18,479 bases of DNA from VGDP01 sp040905845 (GTDB lineage Bacteria > Pseudomonadota > Alphaproteobacteria > SP197), in assembly GCA_040905845.1 (NCBI GenBank), contig JBBDQV010000186.1, positions 1-18,479 on the forward strand, given 5' to 3'. The stretch's first letter is position 1. Each line of letters begins with the position of its first letter. The position numbers and the translations under genes are program-made. Below the pieces are notes generated by a model that was not told the origin of the DNA, made no database searches, and saw only the letters and a program-made list of their open reading frames with translations. Below are positions 9,307 through 17,022 of this stretch, piece after piece.

Positions 9307-11458
9307 ACGGGCAGCCGCCCTGCGCAGCGCCACCGACGCGGCCGATCTGGCCAAGGACCCGATTTGCGGGATGCTGGTCAAAAAGGCGGCGGCGCTGAGG
9401 ACCGAGCGTGCCGGGCGGATGTACTACTTCTGCAGCCCCCAGTGTCTCCGTACGTTCGAGGACCCGGAGCGCGAGCTCAAGTCCATGCGCACCCGCGTGG
9501 CCATCGCGCTCTCGGGTGTGCTCGCGCTCGCCGTCCTCCGGGCCGGCGCGTTCCTCGCCCTGGCGGCGGGCGCGACGATCGTGACCTGGGCGCCGATCCC
9601 GGCGTTGCCCTGGTTCACCTGGGGCGTGTGGCTGTTCCTCCTGGTGACGCCGGTCCAGTTCATCGGCGGCTGGAGCTTCTACAAGGGCGCGTGGACCGCG
9701 ATCCGCACGCGAGCCATCAACATGGATTTTCTGATCGCGCTCGGAACGACGGTCGCCTACGCCTACAGCGTCGCCGTCGTGTTCTTCCCCGACGTCCTGC
9801 CGGTCGTGGTCGAGGAGCGTGACGTCTATTTCGAGGTCTCCGCCGTCATCATCGCCTTCGTGCTCCTCGGCAAGTACATGGAGGAGATCATCAAGAAGCG
9901 GTCCTCCGCCGCAGTGCGCAAGCTCATGGATTTGCGCCCGGCGCTGGCCCGGGTGGTGCGCGACGGGCTGGAAAGCGAGATCCCGGCGGAATCGATCATG
10001 GTCGACGAAACCGTCGTCGTCCGGCCGGGCGAGCGCGTGCCGACCGATGGCGATGTCATCGAAGGGAGCTCGTCGGTCGATGAGTCGATGCTGACCGGCG
10101 AGTCGCTGCCCGTCGAAAAAGCACCGGGGTCGAAGCTGATCGGGGGAACGCTCAACCGGAGCGGTCTGCTTCGTTTCCGCGCGACGCGGGTCGGCAAGGA
10201 CACGGCGCTTTCGCAGATCATTCGCCTGGTGGAAGAGGCACAGGCCAGCACGGCCCAGGTGCAGCGCATCGCCGACCAGGTCACCGGCTACTTCGTTCCG
10301 GCGGTCGTGATCGTCGCGCTGGCCGCCTTTTTCGGCTGGTGGCTCGCGGGCGATTTCCCGCAAGGCCTGCTCGCCTTCATCGCGGTCCTGATCATTTCCT
10401 GCCCTTGTGCTCTAGGGGTCGCCACGCCGGCGGCCCTCATGGTCGGCGTCGGCAAGGGCGCGGAGGCCGGCATCCTCATTCGCGGCGCCGAGGTCCTCGA
10501 ACGCGCGCGCAAGCTCGCGACCGTCGTGTTCGACAAGACCGGCACGCTGACCAAGGGCGAGCCCAACGTCACGGACGTCGTCCCGCTCGGCGATCGGACC
10601 GCCGACGAGGTGCTGAGCCTAGGCGCTTCGGTGGAGGTCGGCTCGGAACATCCCCTCGGCGAGGCGATCGTGCGCGGCGCGCGCGAGCGCGATCTCCGCA
10701 TTCCCGAAGCGACCGATTTCCAGGCGATCGCCGGCCACGGAATCCGAGCCGTCGTCGAAGGACGGACAGTTCTACTGGGCAATCGGCGCCTCATGACCGC
10801 CGAGGGGCTCGACATTCGACCGGCCGAGAACGTCATGACGAGGCTCGAGCAGGATGGCAAGACGGCCATGCTGGTAGGCCGAGACGGCGCGCTGATCGGC
10901 GTCATCGCGGTCGCGGACACGCTCAAGCCCGAGGCCAAGGAGGCACTCCGCGACCTCGCGGCTCTCGGTGTTGAAACGATCATGCTCACGGGCGACAACC
11001 GGCGGACGGCCGAGGCCATTGCCAGGCAACTCGGGATGACGAAGGTCATCGCCGAGGTCCTGCCGGGCGACAAGGCGGGCATCATCCAGGGGCTCCAGCG
11101 CGAGGGCAAAGTCGTCGCCATGGTCGGCGACGGAGTCAACGACGCCCCGGCGCTGGCGACCGCCGACATCGGCATCGCCATTGGCTCCGGTTCCGACGTC
11201 GCCAAGGAGACCGGCGGGATCATCCTCGTGCGCGACGACGTCCGCCAGGTGGTCACCAGCATCCGGCTGTCCAAGGCGACGCTGCGCAAGATCAAGCAGA
11301 ACCTGTTCTGGGCTTTTGCGTACAACACCGTCGGCATTCCCATCGCGGCGTTCGGTCTGCTCAACCCGATCATCGCGGCCGCCGCGATGGCCCTGAGTTC
11401 GCTCTCGGTCATCGCCAATTCCGCGCTCCTCAAGCGCGCCAAGGTCGAGGCTTTGTAA
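9299..11458 (+). CDS. Cu(I)-type P1B ATPase with N-terminal YHS domain
   Basis: This 719-residue pump would export monovalent copper (or silver) from the cytoplasm at the expense of ATP. Instead of the usual CxxC heavy-metal-associated domain it begins with a YHS domain (about 18-60: DPICGM, YYFCSPQC). The transporter core is complete: TGES (266-269), membrane CPC (368-370), phosphorylation site DKTGT (D412), SEHPLG with the P1B-specific His451-Pro452, MLTGDN, and GDGVNDAP (610-617). Tyr675-Asn676 and M697-A-L-S700-S701 in the last helices match the Cu(I)-transporting P1B-1 subgroup rather than Zn/Cd pumps. GGAG lies 8 nt before the ATG. The two YHS genes next door suggest one metal route. 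A gene symbol such as copA fits by function but is not certain. Confidence 0.93.
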   Translation: MGERAAALRSATDAADLAKDPICGMLVKKAAALRTERAGRMYYFCSPQCLRTFEDPERELKSMRTRVAIALSGVLALAVLRAGAFLALAAGATIVTWAPIPALPWFTWGVWLFLLVTPVQFIGGWSFYKGAWTAIRTRAINMDFLIALGTTVAYAYSVAVVFFPDVLPVVVEERDVYFEVSAVIIAFVLLGKYMEEIIKKRSSAAVRKLMDLRPALARVVRDGLESEIPAESIMVDETVVVRPGERVPTDGDVIEGSSSVDESMLTGESLPVEKAPGSKLIGGTLNRSGLLRFRATRVGKDTALSQIIRLVEEAQASTAQVQRIADQVTGYFVPAVVIVALAAFFGWWLAGDFPQGLLAFIAVLIISCPCALGVATPAALMVGVGKGAEAGILIRGAEVLERARKLATVVFDKTGTLTKGEPNVTDVVPLGDRTADEVLSLGASVEVGSEHPLGEAIVRGARERDLRIPEATDFQAIAGHGIRAVVEGRTVLLGNRRLMTAEGLDIRPAENVMTRLEQDGKTAMLVGRDGALIGVIAVADTLKPEAKEALRDLAALGVETIMLTGDNRRTAEAIARQLGMTKVIAEVLPGDKAGIIQGLQREGKVVAMVGDGVNDAPALATADIGIAIGSGSDVAKETGGIILVRDDVRQVVTSIRLSKATLRKIKQNLFWAFAYNTVGIPIAAFGLLNPIIAAAAMALSSLSVIANSALLKRAKVEAL

Positions 11459-11484
11459 AAGAGCATCCAGAACGTGCGCACGGC

Positions 11485-11503
11485 GCCGGGTTAGGACACC
11501 GGC
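11485..11503 (+). terminator. Weak hairpin between the ATPase and propeller genes
   Basis: GCCGG and CCGGC form a 5-bp stem followed by TTT. It sits in the 63-nt gap after the ATPase and directly before the ribosome-binding site of the next gene. It could attenuate read-through; the stem is short, so full termination is doubtful. Confidence 0.25.
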
Positions 11504-11521
11504 TTTCGAGGAGGAAGAACG

Positions 11522-12625
11522 ATGAACGCACGCAAGTCCGCACGACACACGTCGTCCATGTCCGCTGCCCTTTGGGTGACCGCCATGGCCGGCATTCTGG
11601 TCGCCGCTGCCGCGAGCGCGGACGAGGCCGCCGACGACCGGGTGTTCGTGCCTCTCGGCTCCGCGGGCGCCATCGTCGTCATTTCGGCGGAGGACGATTC
11701 GCTCGTGCGTCGCATCGAAGGATTGCCGGCGGTCCACGGGCTCGCCGGCACGCCGGACGGCGCCTTCCTCATCGCCGGCAGCTATGACGAACGGCCCACG
11801 GGCGAGCCACCAACCAAGCCGGCCGAAGTCTCGGAGGAGGACCACCTGGCTCATCACACCCAGGACGAAGAAACGTCGGGCGTGCCCACGGATGTGGTCA
11901 GCACCGTCTCGGTCGTTCGGATCGTGGACGGCGAGGTGGTCCGACGCATCGACGTGCCTGGCTCGGTCCACCACGTGGCGGTCAGCCCGGACGGACGCTT
12001 CGCCGCATTCACCCATCCATACGCGGATGCGGTGAGCGTCATCGACCTTGATGCCGCCGCGGTCGTCGCGACTGTCGCCACGGGCCCGCTTCCCAACTTC
12101 GCGGCTTTCGCCCCCGACGGCAAGGCACTGTACGTGAGCAATGCGGGAAACGCGACCGTCAGCGAGATCGACACCGCGCGCTGGTACGTACGCCGCAACA
12201 TTCTTGTCGGCGCGACGCCAGAGCATTTGGTCATCGACCGCGAGGGGCAACGGCTGTTCGTCAACAACGTGGACCATGGAACCGTGTCCATCGTCGCGCT
12301 GGCTGACGGTACCGTCGTCGAAACGCTCGAGGTTGGCGATACATTGCATGGCCTCGACCTGGCGGATGACGGCCGCACCCTCTACGTCGCCGATCTGGGC
12401 GAGGAGAGGGTCGTGTCCATCGATCTGACGTCGGGCGAACGGCGCGAGATCGCCCTATCGCCTTCGCCCTATCACCTCGCCTTCGTGCGCGGTCACGGGA
12501 AGCTCTACGTCTCGAGTGCCGATGATCCGAAGATCTGGGTCCTCGACGCCGGCTCGCTCGCGGTGCGCGGCGAGATCGCGATCGGCGGCAAGGGACACCA
12601 AATGGTGCAGGTACGGGCACCGTAG
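11522..12625 (+). CDS. Periplasmic YVTN-type beta-propeller protein
   Basis: The 367-residue protein begins with a signal peptide (basic n-region, hydrophobic core about 14-31, ASA-DEA cleavage near 33) and continues as repeated blades such as AVSPDGRFAAF...VSVIDL, FAPDGKALYVSNAGNATVSEID, LFVNNVDHGTVSIV and GRTLYVADLGEERVVSIDL. This is the YVTN/lactonase-like propeller fold, usually a protein-interaction or cofactor-carrying scaffold. An acidic/His-rich insertion (about 101-122, EEDHLAHH) between early blades could bind metal. No haem CxxCH or catalytic site is visible, so it is not a nitrite or methylamine enzyme on this evidence. The ATG follows a strong GAGGAGGAAG. A periplasmic scaffold or sensor for the copper module is inferred. 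Confidence 0.8.
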   Translation: MNARKSARHTSSMSAALWVTAMAGILVAAAASADEAADDRVFVPLGSAGAIVVISAEDDSLVRRIEGLPAVHGLAGTPDGAFLIAGSYDERPTGEPPTKPAEVSEEDHLAHHTQDEETSGVPTDVVSTVSVVRIVDGEVVRRIDVPGSVHHVAVSPDGRFAAFTHPYADAVSVIDLDAAAVVATVATGPLPNFAAFAPDGKALYVSNAGNATVSEIDTARWYVRRNILVGATPEHLVIDREGQRLFVNNVDHGTVSIVALADGTVVETLEVGDTLHGLDLADDGRTLYVADLGEERVVSIDLTSGERREIALSPSPYHLAFVRGHGKLYVSSADDPKIWVLDAGSLAVRGEIAIGGKGHQMVQVRAP

Positions 12626-12657
12626 GGCGTCATGAACGATAGGCCGTGGAGGCACCC

Positions 12658-12939
12658 ATGAACGACAAGGCAAGCCACTCGGGCGGGTTCGGGGCGTTTC
12701 TCGGGTCGCGCGCCGGATTGGTGCTCGTCGCGTTTCTTGCTATCGCCGGCTATTTCCTGTGGACCGAGCACAAAGCCCATGCCATCGCCGGTTTGAGCTA
12801 TCTACCGTTCCTGCTGCTCCTGGCCTGCCCGCTGATGCATATCTTCATGCACGGCGGGCACGGCGGGCACGATGGTGGGCACGATCACGGCGATGGCGAC
12901 AGCGAACCGCCCTCGCGCCGCGAGGGAGACGTACCATGA
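12658..12939 (+). CDS. DUF2933-like His-rich membrane protein
   Basis: The 93-residue product has two hydrophobic segments (about 19-35 and 43-60), the CPLMHIFMHGGHGGH signature (57-71) typical of DUF2933 proteins and a His/Asp/Gly-rich tail. Such proteins are recurrent neighbours of heavy-metal ATPases and multicopper oxidases, and the Cys/Met/His cluster is a plausible Cu(I) site, but no function has been shown as far as I know. The ATG at 12658 has GGAGG 7 nt upstream; a GTG at 12646 would put that element inside the gene, so ATG is preferred. Its stop overlaps the next start as ATGA. Confidence 0.8.
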   Translation: MNDKASHSGGFGAFLGSRAGLVLVAFLAIAGYFLWTEHKAHAIAGLSYLPFLLLLACPLMHIFMHGGHGGHDGGHDHGDGDSEPPSRREGDVP

Positions 12940-13589
12940 CGGACGCGGCGCCGGCTTACGGCCTGTGGTCGCTGGTCGTCATCAACTCGGCCGTCTTCAT
13001 CATGTTCGGCCTGAGCTTCTTCAGGCCGAAAAGCAATCGTGATTGGCGTTCGTTCGGGGCCTTTTCCGCGTTCATCGTCGCCCTGTTCGCGGAGATGTAC
13101 GGGTATCCGCTGAGCATCTACCTGTTGGCGGGGTGGCTGCAGAGCCGCTACCCGGACGTCGACTGGTTCTCGCACGACGCGGGTCACCTCCTCGAGATGC
13201 TGTTCGGCTGGAAGGCCAGCCCGCACTTCGGGCCATTCCATGTCCTGAGCTTCGTGTTCATCGGCGCCGGCTTCATCCTGATCGCGCGGGCGTGGTCGAT
13301 CCTTTACGAGGCCCAGTGCGCGCGGACGCTGGCGACGACGGGCCCCTATGCCTACGTCCGTCATCCGCAATACGTCGGCTTCGTCCTCATCATGCTGGGC
13401 TTCCTGGTGCAGTGGCCGACGCTGCTCACTCTCGCGATGTTCCCGGTCCTGGTGACGATGTACGTCATTCTTGCCCGCCGCGAGGAGCGGGACAGCCTCG
13501 CCGAGTTTGGCGAGGCCTACAGCCGGTACATGACTCAGGTGCCGGCCTTCTTTCCGAGGATCGATCGCGTCGTGCGGAGCGCCTCATGA
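12936..13589 (+). CDS. Isoprenylcysteine carboxyl methyltransferase-like membrane protein
   Basis: The 217-residue protein has about five membrane segments and the ICMT/PEMT-family signature GPYAYVRHPQYVGF (136-149), followed by a helix pair and the EERDSLAEFGEAYSRYM region (183-199) that in this family lines the S-adenosylmethionine pocket. Bacteria rarely have prenylated CaaX proteins, so the methyl acceptor is unknown; lipids or small molecules are possible. Relatives often sit in heavy-metal resistance clusters, sometimes near DUF2933 proteins, as here. The start is fixed by the ATGA overlap with the upstream gene; the frame remains open upstream only as a shadow. The stop overlaps the start of a 12-codon mini-ORF. 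Confidence 0.8.
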   Translation: MTDAAPAYGLWSLVVINSAVFIMFGLSFFRPKSNRDWRSFGAFSAFIVALFAEMYGYPLSIYLLAGWLQSRYPDVDWFSHDAGHLLEMLFGWKASPHFGPFHVLSFVFIGAGFILIARAWSILYEAQCARTLATTGPYAYVRHPQYVGFVLIMLGFLVQWPTLLTLAMFPVLVTMYVILARREERDSLAEFGEAYSRYMTQVPAFFPRIDRVVRSAS

Positions 13590-13624
13590 GCCGTACGTGC
13601 GCCGACAGTGGAACGGACACATGA
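13586..13624 (+). CDS. Bridging mini-ORF, 12 codons
   Basis: MSRTCADSGTDT begins in an ATGA overlap with the methyltransferase stop and ends in an ATGA overlap with the next gene's ATG at 13621. It exactly fills the gap, so its likely job is to hand on ribosomes; a peptide function is not implied. Confidence 0.35.
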   Translation: MSRTCADSGTDT

Positions 13625-14385
13625 TCGACGAACGGTACGTCTGGCTCGTCTGGTCATCGGCCTTCCTCGTTCCGTGGGCGGTCGCCTTCCTGGCGCTCCC
13701 CGCCCATCGGACAAAGTTGATGTGGACCAGCCTCTTCACCGCACCATTCGGCCTCACGGAACCCATCTTCGTTCCCACGTACTGGAACCCCCCGAGCTTG
13801 TTCGATCTCGCGCAAGCAACGGGGTTCGACATCGAAAGCGTCATCTTCTGCTTCGGGATCGGCGGGATCGGATCGGCGCTCTATGACATCATTACCAACA
13901 CGAGGCTGGTTCCGGTCGGCACGCAGGAGCGGGCGCGGCCGCTGCACCGGCACCATTACTTCGCGATCGGGGCGCCCTTCCTCGCGTTCCCAGCGCTCTA
14001 TGCGCTGCCATGGAACCCGATCTATCCCGCGATCCTCGCGACGTTCGTCGGTGCCGCGGCCACGATGGCTTGCCGGCGCGACCTGGCGACCAAGACGTGG
14101 GTCGGCGGAGCGCTCTTTCTCGGGTTCTACGCGGTCTATCTCCTGGGGCTCGAAGGGCTCGCCCCGGGCTACATCGCGCGCGTCTGGAACCTCGCCGACC
14201 TCACGGGTGTCGTCGTCGCGCGCATGCCGCTCGAGGAGCTTCTGTTCGCGGTCGCGTTCGGCATGTATTGGGCCGGCGCCTACGAGCACTTCACATGGAG
14301 AGGCGTGTCGGAGGCACGGACGCGGACTCGTCCAGACGCTAGCGCCTCGCCGCCCGCGCATGCCGAATCGGAGGGCCAATCATGA
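13621..14385 (+). CDS. Lycopene-cyclase-domain-like integral membrane protein
   Basis: The 254-residue protein has about seven hydrophobic segments. The MPLEELLFAVAFGMYWAGAY stretch (202-221), with its Pro-x-Glu-Glu before a helix, and the earlier FGLTEPIFVPTYWNP segment resemble the two halves of the heterodimer-type (CrtYc/CrtYd, CarR) lycopene cyclase domain. In true cyclases this fold closes beta rings on lycopene; no other carotenoid gene is in the window, so the substrate may differ or the domain may have been repurposed. The ATG at 13621 overlaps the mini-ORF stop; a GTG at 13597 is the alternative and lacks a better ribosome-binding element. It ends in an ATGA overlap with the Rieske gene. 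Confidence in membrane topology is high, in the family moderate. Confidence 0.6.
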   Translation: MIDERYVWLVWSSAFLVPWAVAFLALPAHRTKLMWTSLFTAPFGLTEPIFVPTYWNPPSLFDLAQATGFDIESVIFCFGIGGIGSALYDIITNTRLVPVGTQERARPLHRHHYFAIGAPFLAFPALYALPWNPIYPAILATFVGAAATMACRRDLATKTWVGGALFLGFYAVYLLGLEGLAPGYIARVWNLADLTGVVVARMPLEELLFAVAFGMYWAGAYEHFTWRGVSEARTRTRPDASASPPAHAESEGQS

Positions 14386-14939
14386 TCCAGACCCATACCG
14401 TCGACGCCGAACCAAGTCCCACACACGGACCGCCGCGCCGGGACTTCCTCTACGTCGCGACGATGGCCGCGACCGGCGTGGGGGCGGTCGCCACCGCCTG
14501 GCCGCTCGTTGACAGTATGAACCCCAGCGCCGATGTGCTCGCCGTGGCGTCGATCGAGGCCGACCTCGGGCCAATCGCGGTCGGCCAGCGAATCACCGTG
14601 GAGTGGCGGAGCCGACCAGTGTTCATCGTGCACCGGACGGCGGCCGAGATCGCCGCGGCGCGGGCCGACGACGCGGCGGACCTGCGCGATCCCCAACCCG
14701 ACGCCGAACGCGCGCCGCGCGCCGAATGGTTGATCGTGGTCGGCATCTGCACGCACCTCGGCTGCATCCCGCTCGGCCAGCGCGGGAACGATCCCCTGGG
14801 CGGTTGGGGCGGCTGGTTCTGCCCCTGCCACGGCTCGCATTACGACACGTCGGGACGCGTCCGAAAAGGACCCGCGCCACGGAATCTCGACGTGCCACCC
14901 TATGCCTTCCTCAGCGACACGATCATTCGGATCGGGTGA
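14382..14939 (+). CDS. Rieske iron-sulfur protein of the cytochrome bc1 type, orphan
   Basis: In a bc1 complex this subunit takes electrons from quinol to cytochrome c1. The 185-residue protein has a twin-Arg motif (R19-R20) and the DFLYVATMAATGVGAVAT membrane anchor typical of alphaproteobacterial PetA, the flexible hinge region NPSADVLA, and the cluster-binding boxes C123-T-H125-L-G-C128 and C147-P-C149-H150, with G151-S152 following. All four [2Fe-2S] ligands and both disulfide cysteines are intact, so a high-potential cluster is expected. What is missing is cytochrome b and c1: the neighbours are a lycopene-cyclase-like protein and a multicopper oxidase. It is likely a duplicated or transferred PetA put to another use, or a spare bc1 subunit. 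The ATGA overlap with the upstream gene indicates coupling. Confidence 0.92.
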   Translation: MIQTHTVDAEPSPTHGPPRRDFLYVATMAATGVGAVATAWPLVDSMNPSADVLAVASIEADLGPIAVGQRITVEWRSRPVFIVHRTAAEIAAARADDAADLRDPQPDAERAPRAEWLIVVGICTHLGCIPLGQRGNDPLGGWGGWFCPCHGSHYDTSGRVRKGPAPRNLDVPPYAFLSDTIIRIG

Positions 14940-14992
14940 TGAGGCCGCGGCAAGGATCGGCTTGTGAAGTCGTTGGCCACCGAGGTTCATTC

Positions 14993-15085
14993 ATGTCGGA
15001 AGTGCGATCCACGGTGCTGACGGCGATGCTCGACCTGACGCCACGTATCCGCACCAGCGGAATCGTTCGGAGGAACTTGCCATGA
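14993..15085 (+). CDS. Possible small ORF (30 aa) coupled to the multicopper oxidase
   Basis: The 142-nt gap after the Rieske gene contains an ATG with GAGG 7 nt upstream and a 30-codon frame whose TGA overlaps the multicopper oxidase ATG (ATGA at 15082). The peptide starts MSEVRSTVLTAMLDLTPRIR and is basic, without Cys or His. It is probably a coupling ORF like the two others, or a leader peptide; chance cannot be excluded. Confidence 0.3.
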   Translation: MSEVRSTVLTAMLDLTPRIRTSGIVRRNLP

Positions 15086-16482
15086 CGACAATTACGCGCC
15101 GCCAGTTGCTTCGTACGGCCTCCGGTCTGGCGGTGACCTCACCCCTGGCGATCTACCCCGGCCAGCTGCTCGCTGCACAAACCGAGGTCCTCACCGTTCG
15201 AAGCCGAACAATGCAGGTTTTCGGTAAGCCGGCGGAGGCTCTTGGCATCGCGCGACGAGACGATGCCGAGGTTCTTCGGCTTTCGCATGGGCATAGGTTC
15301 GTCGCATCCCTCGTCAATGAGCTCAGCGAATCGACCTTGGTTCATTGGCACGGGCAAACACCGCCGACCGCGCAAGATGGTGTTCCGGACCTCTCGCAAC
15401 CCGCGTTGGCTCCGGGCGGCCGTTACGACTACGACTTCGTTCCACGGGCCGGCACGCACTGGATGCATTCGCACGTTGGCCTCCAGGAGCAGCGGCTGCT
15501 GTCGGCGCCGATGATCGTGGAGGCGCCTGGCGAATCGACGCGGGACGAGCAGCAGGTCGTCGTCTTCCTCGAGGACTTCACGTTTCGGGCGCCCGAGGAA
15601 ATCCTCGAGGGCCTGAGAATGGGGGGCGGGGCGCATGCTGCCCACGCCATGGCCGGAGACGGGATGATGCGTGCGCTCAACGACGTCGACCACGATGCCT
15701 ACTTGGCCAATGGCCGAACCTTGGACGACCCGGAGATCGTTCGAACCGAGGTAGGCGGTCGCGTACGCCTCCGCATCATCAACGCTACGGCTGCGACCAA
15801 CTTGTGGATCGACCTTGGGCCATTGTCGGGAGCTCTCACGGCTGTCGACGGCGATGACGTGGAGCCGGCTACGGGTTCACTGTTCCCGCTCGCCATCGCC
15901 CAAAGGGCGGACATCGTCATCGATCTTCCGAAGGAAGAGGGTAGTTGGCCGGTTCTGGCTACTCGCGAAGGGGATGTCGTCAGGTCGGGCATCGTCCTCG
16001 CGACACCGAAGGGAGAGATACGGACGGTGGAGATCAGCGGCGACAAGGAATCGGCTCCCGTCGACCTCGGCATCGAGGGTGAGCTGAAGGCGCGAGCGGG
16101 GCTCGGCGAGGATCGCAGCGTTGATCGAACTCTGATGCTCGAGCTGACGGGGGGCCTTGCCGACTACGTCTGGTCGTTGAATGGCAAGACGCACGGCGAG
16201 CACACGCCGCTAACCGTCAGACGCGGTGAACGCGTGGAACTCGCCCTAGGGAATCGCACGAACATGTCGCACCCGATGCACTTGCACGGTCATCACTTCC
16301 AGGTCGTCGCCATCAATGGTCAACGGTTCGGCGGGGCGATGCGCGATACCGTGCTCGTGCCCGTGGACACGACCGTGACCGTAGCCTTCGAAGCGGACAA
16401 CCCCGGCGATTGGGCGCTGCATTGCCATAACCTCTACCACATGGTCGCAGGCATGATGACGTCCGTGCGTTACGAGGCTTAG
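15082..16482 (+). CDS. Tat-exported multicopper oxidase (CueO/CopA/laccase type)
   Basis: Multicopper oxidases of this type oxidise Cu(I) or organic substrates in the periplasm and reduce O2 to water. The 466-residue protein opens with a twin-Arg signal (TRRQLLRTASG, 5-15) and a hydrophobic stretch ending near AAQ. All four copper-binding boxes are present: H88-W-H90-G, H126-W-M-H129-S-H131, H397-P-M-H400-L-H402, and H447-C448-H449-x3-H453-x4-M458. The type-1 copper thus has a Met axial ligand, and the trinuclear site keeps its eight His. A short Met/His-rich loop (about 177-193, MGGGAHAAHAMAGDGMM) may bind Cu(I) substrate, as the Met-rich insert of CueO does. GGAGGA lies 7 nt before the ATG. 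Base use is clearly more AT-rich than in the conserved left part, fitting acquisition. Confidence 0.93.
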   Translation: MTTITRRQLLRTASGLAVTSPLAIYPGQLLAAQTEVLTVRSRTMQVFGKPAEALGIARRDDAEVLRLSHGHRFVASLVNELSESTLVHWHGQTPPTAQDGVPDLSQPALAPGGRYDYDFVPRAGTHWMHSHVGLQEQRLLSAPMIVEAPGESTRDEQQVVVFLEDFTFRAPEEILEGLRMGGGAHAAHAMAGDGMMRALNDVDHDAYLANGRTLDDPEIVRTEVGGRVRLRIINATAATNLWIDLGPLSGALTAVDGDDVEPATGSLFPLAIAQRADIVIDLPKEEGSWPVLATREGDVVRSGIVLATPKGEIRTVEISGDKESAPVDLGIEGELKARAGLGEDRSVDRTLMLELTGGLADYVWSLNGKTHGEHTPLTVRRGERVELALGNRTNMSHPMHLHGHHFQVVAINGQRFGGAMRDTVLVPVDTTVTVAFEADNPGDWALHCHNLYHMVAGMMTSVRYEA

Positions 16483-16536
16483 CGGTTCGGGGGTCGCTAG
16501 GCGGGTCAGCATGCAATCGAGTAAGGGAGATCGAAG

Positions 16537-16872
16537 ATGATGAAACGAACGCTTGTTGCCGCGACGTCAGGCGGATGGCTCTTGGCCTTGGCGGCATTCC
16601 CCGCCGCCGCGCAGCAGTGGTCCTACGGGCCCTACATGATGTCGAATCATGGCTGGTGGGGAATGATCCTGGGACCCTTCATGATGATCGCACTGCTCGC
16701 GATCGTCGTGGCCGTCGTCGTGCTGCTCGTACGGTGGCTTGGCGGCACGGCGCACCATCAAGTACCCCATCCGCCGGGCAAGACCGCTCTCGATATCTTG
16801 AAGGAGCGTTTCGCCAGGGGCGAGATCGACAAGCAGGAATTCGAGGATCGACGCCGGGTTCTCGGCGAATGA
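16537..16872 (+). CDS. SHOCT-domain membrane protein
   Basis: The 111-residue protein has an N-terminal signal-like segment (4-25, ending AAA-QQ), a Trp/Met-rich stretch (SYGPYMMSNHGWWGM), a long transmembrane helix (about 42-68) and a C-terminal SHOCT motif (about 83-108: ALDILKERFARGEIDKQEFEDRR). SHOCT is a short helical module of unknown role found at the ends of many small bacterial membrane proteins, often in heavy-metal clusters. The exposed Met/His residues could contact copper, which is speculation. AAGGGAG upstream of the ATG fixes the start; 54 nt separate it from the oxidase. Confidence 0.8.
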   Translation: MMKRTLVAATSGGWLLALAAFPAAAQQWSYGPYMMSNHGWWGMILGPFMMIALLAIVVAVVVLLVRWLGGTAHHQVPHPPGKTALDILKERFARGEIDKQEFEDRRRVLGE

Positions 16873-17022
16873 TGGGTCTCGCATCATCGGCGACGAGAAG
16901 CTACGGAGACGGAGTTCCCGATCCGGCCCGTCGCCGACGAATCGCGGCGGTTCGCTTGGACCGACTCCCTGCGGAACGCCGTAGCCGTCAAGAGCCGCGA
17001 AGTCACCACGCAGAGGCATCGA

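Noticed and set aside
10772..12349. A 525-codon minus-strand frame across the ATPase and propeller genes
   Set aside because: Antisense shadow of two clear plus-strand genes, with no recognisable domain.
11522..12625. Cytochrome cd1 nitrite reductase or haem-carrying propeller
   Set aside because: There is no CxxCH motif and the length fits a single propeller with a signal peptide.
14382..14939. Arsenite oxidase small subunit (AioB) or dioxygenase-type Rieske
   Set aside because: The CTHLGC/CPCHGS boxes with an alphaproteobacterial PetA-style anchor and hinge fit the bc1 type, and no large molybdopterin subunit is adjacent.
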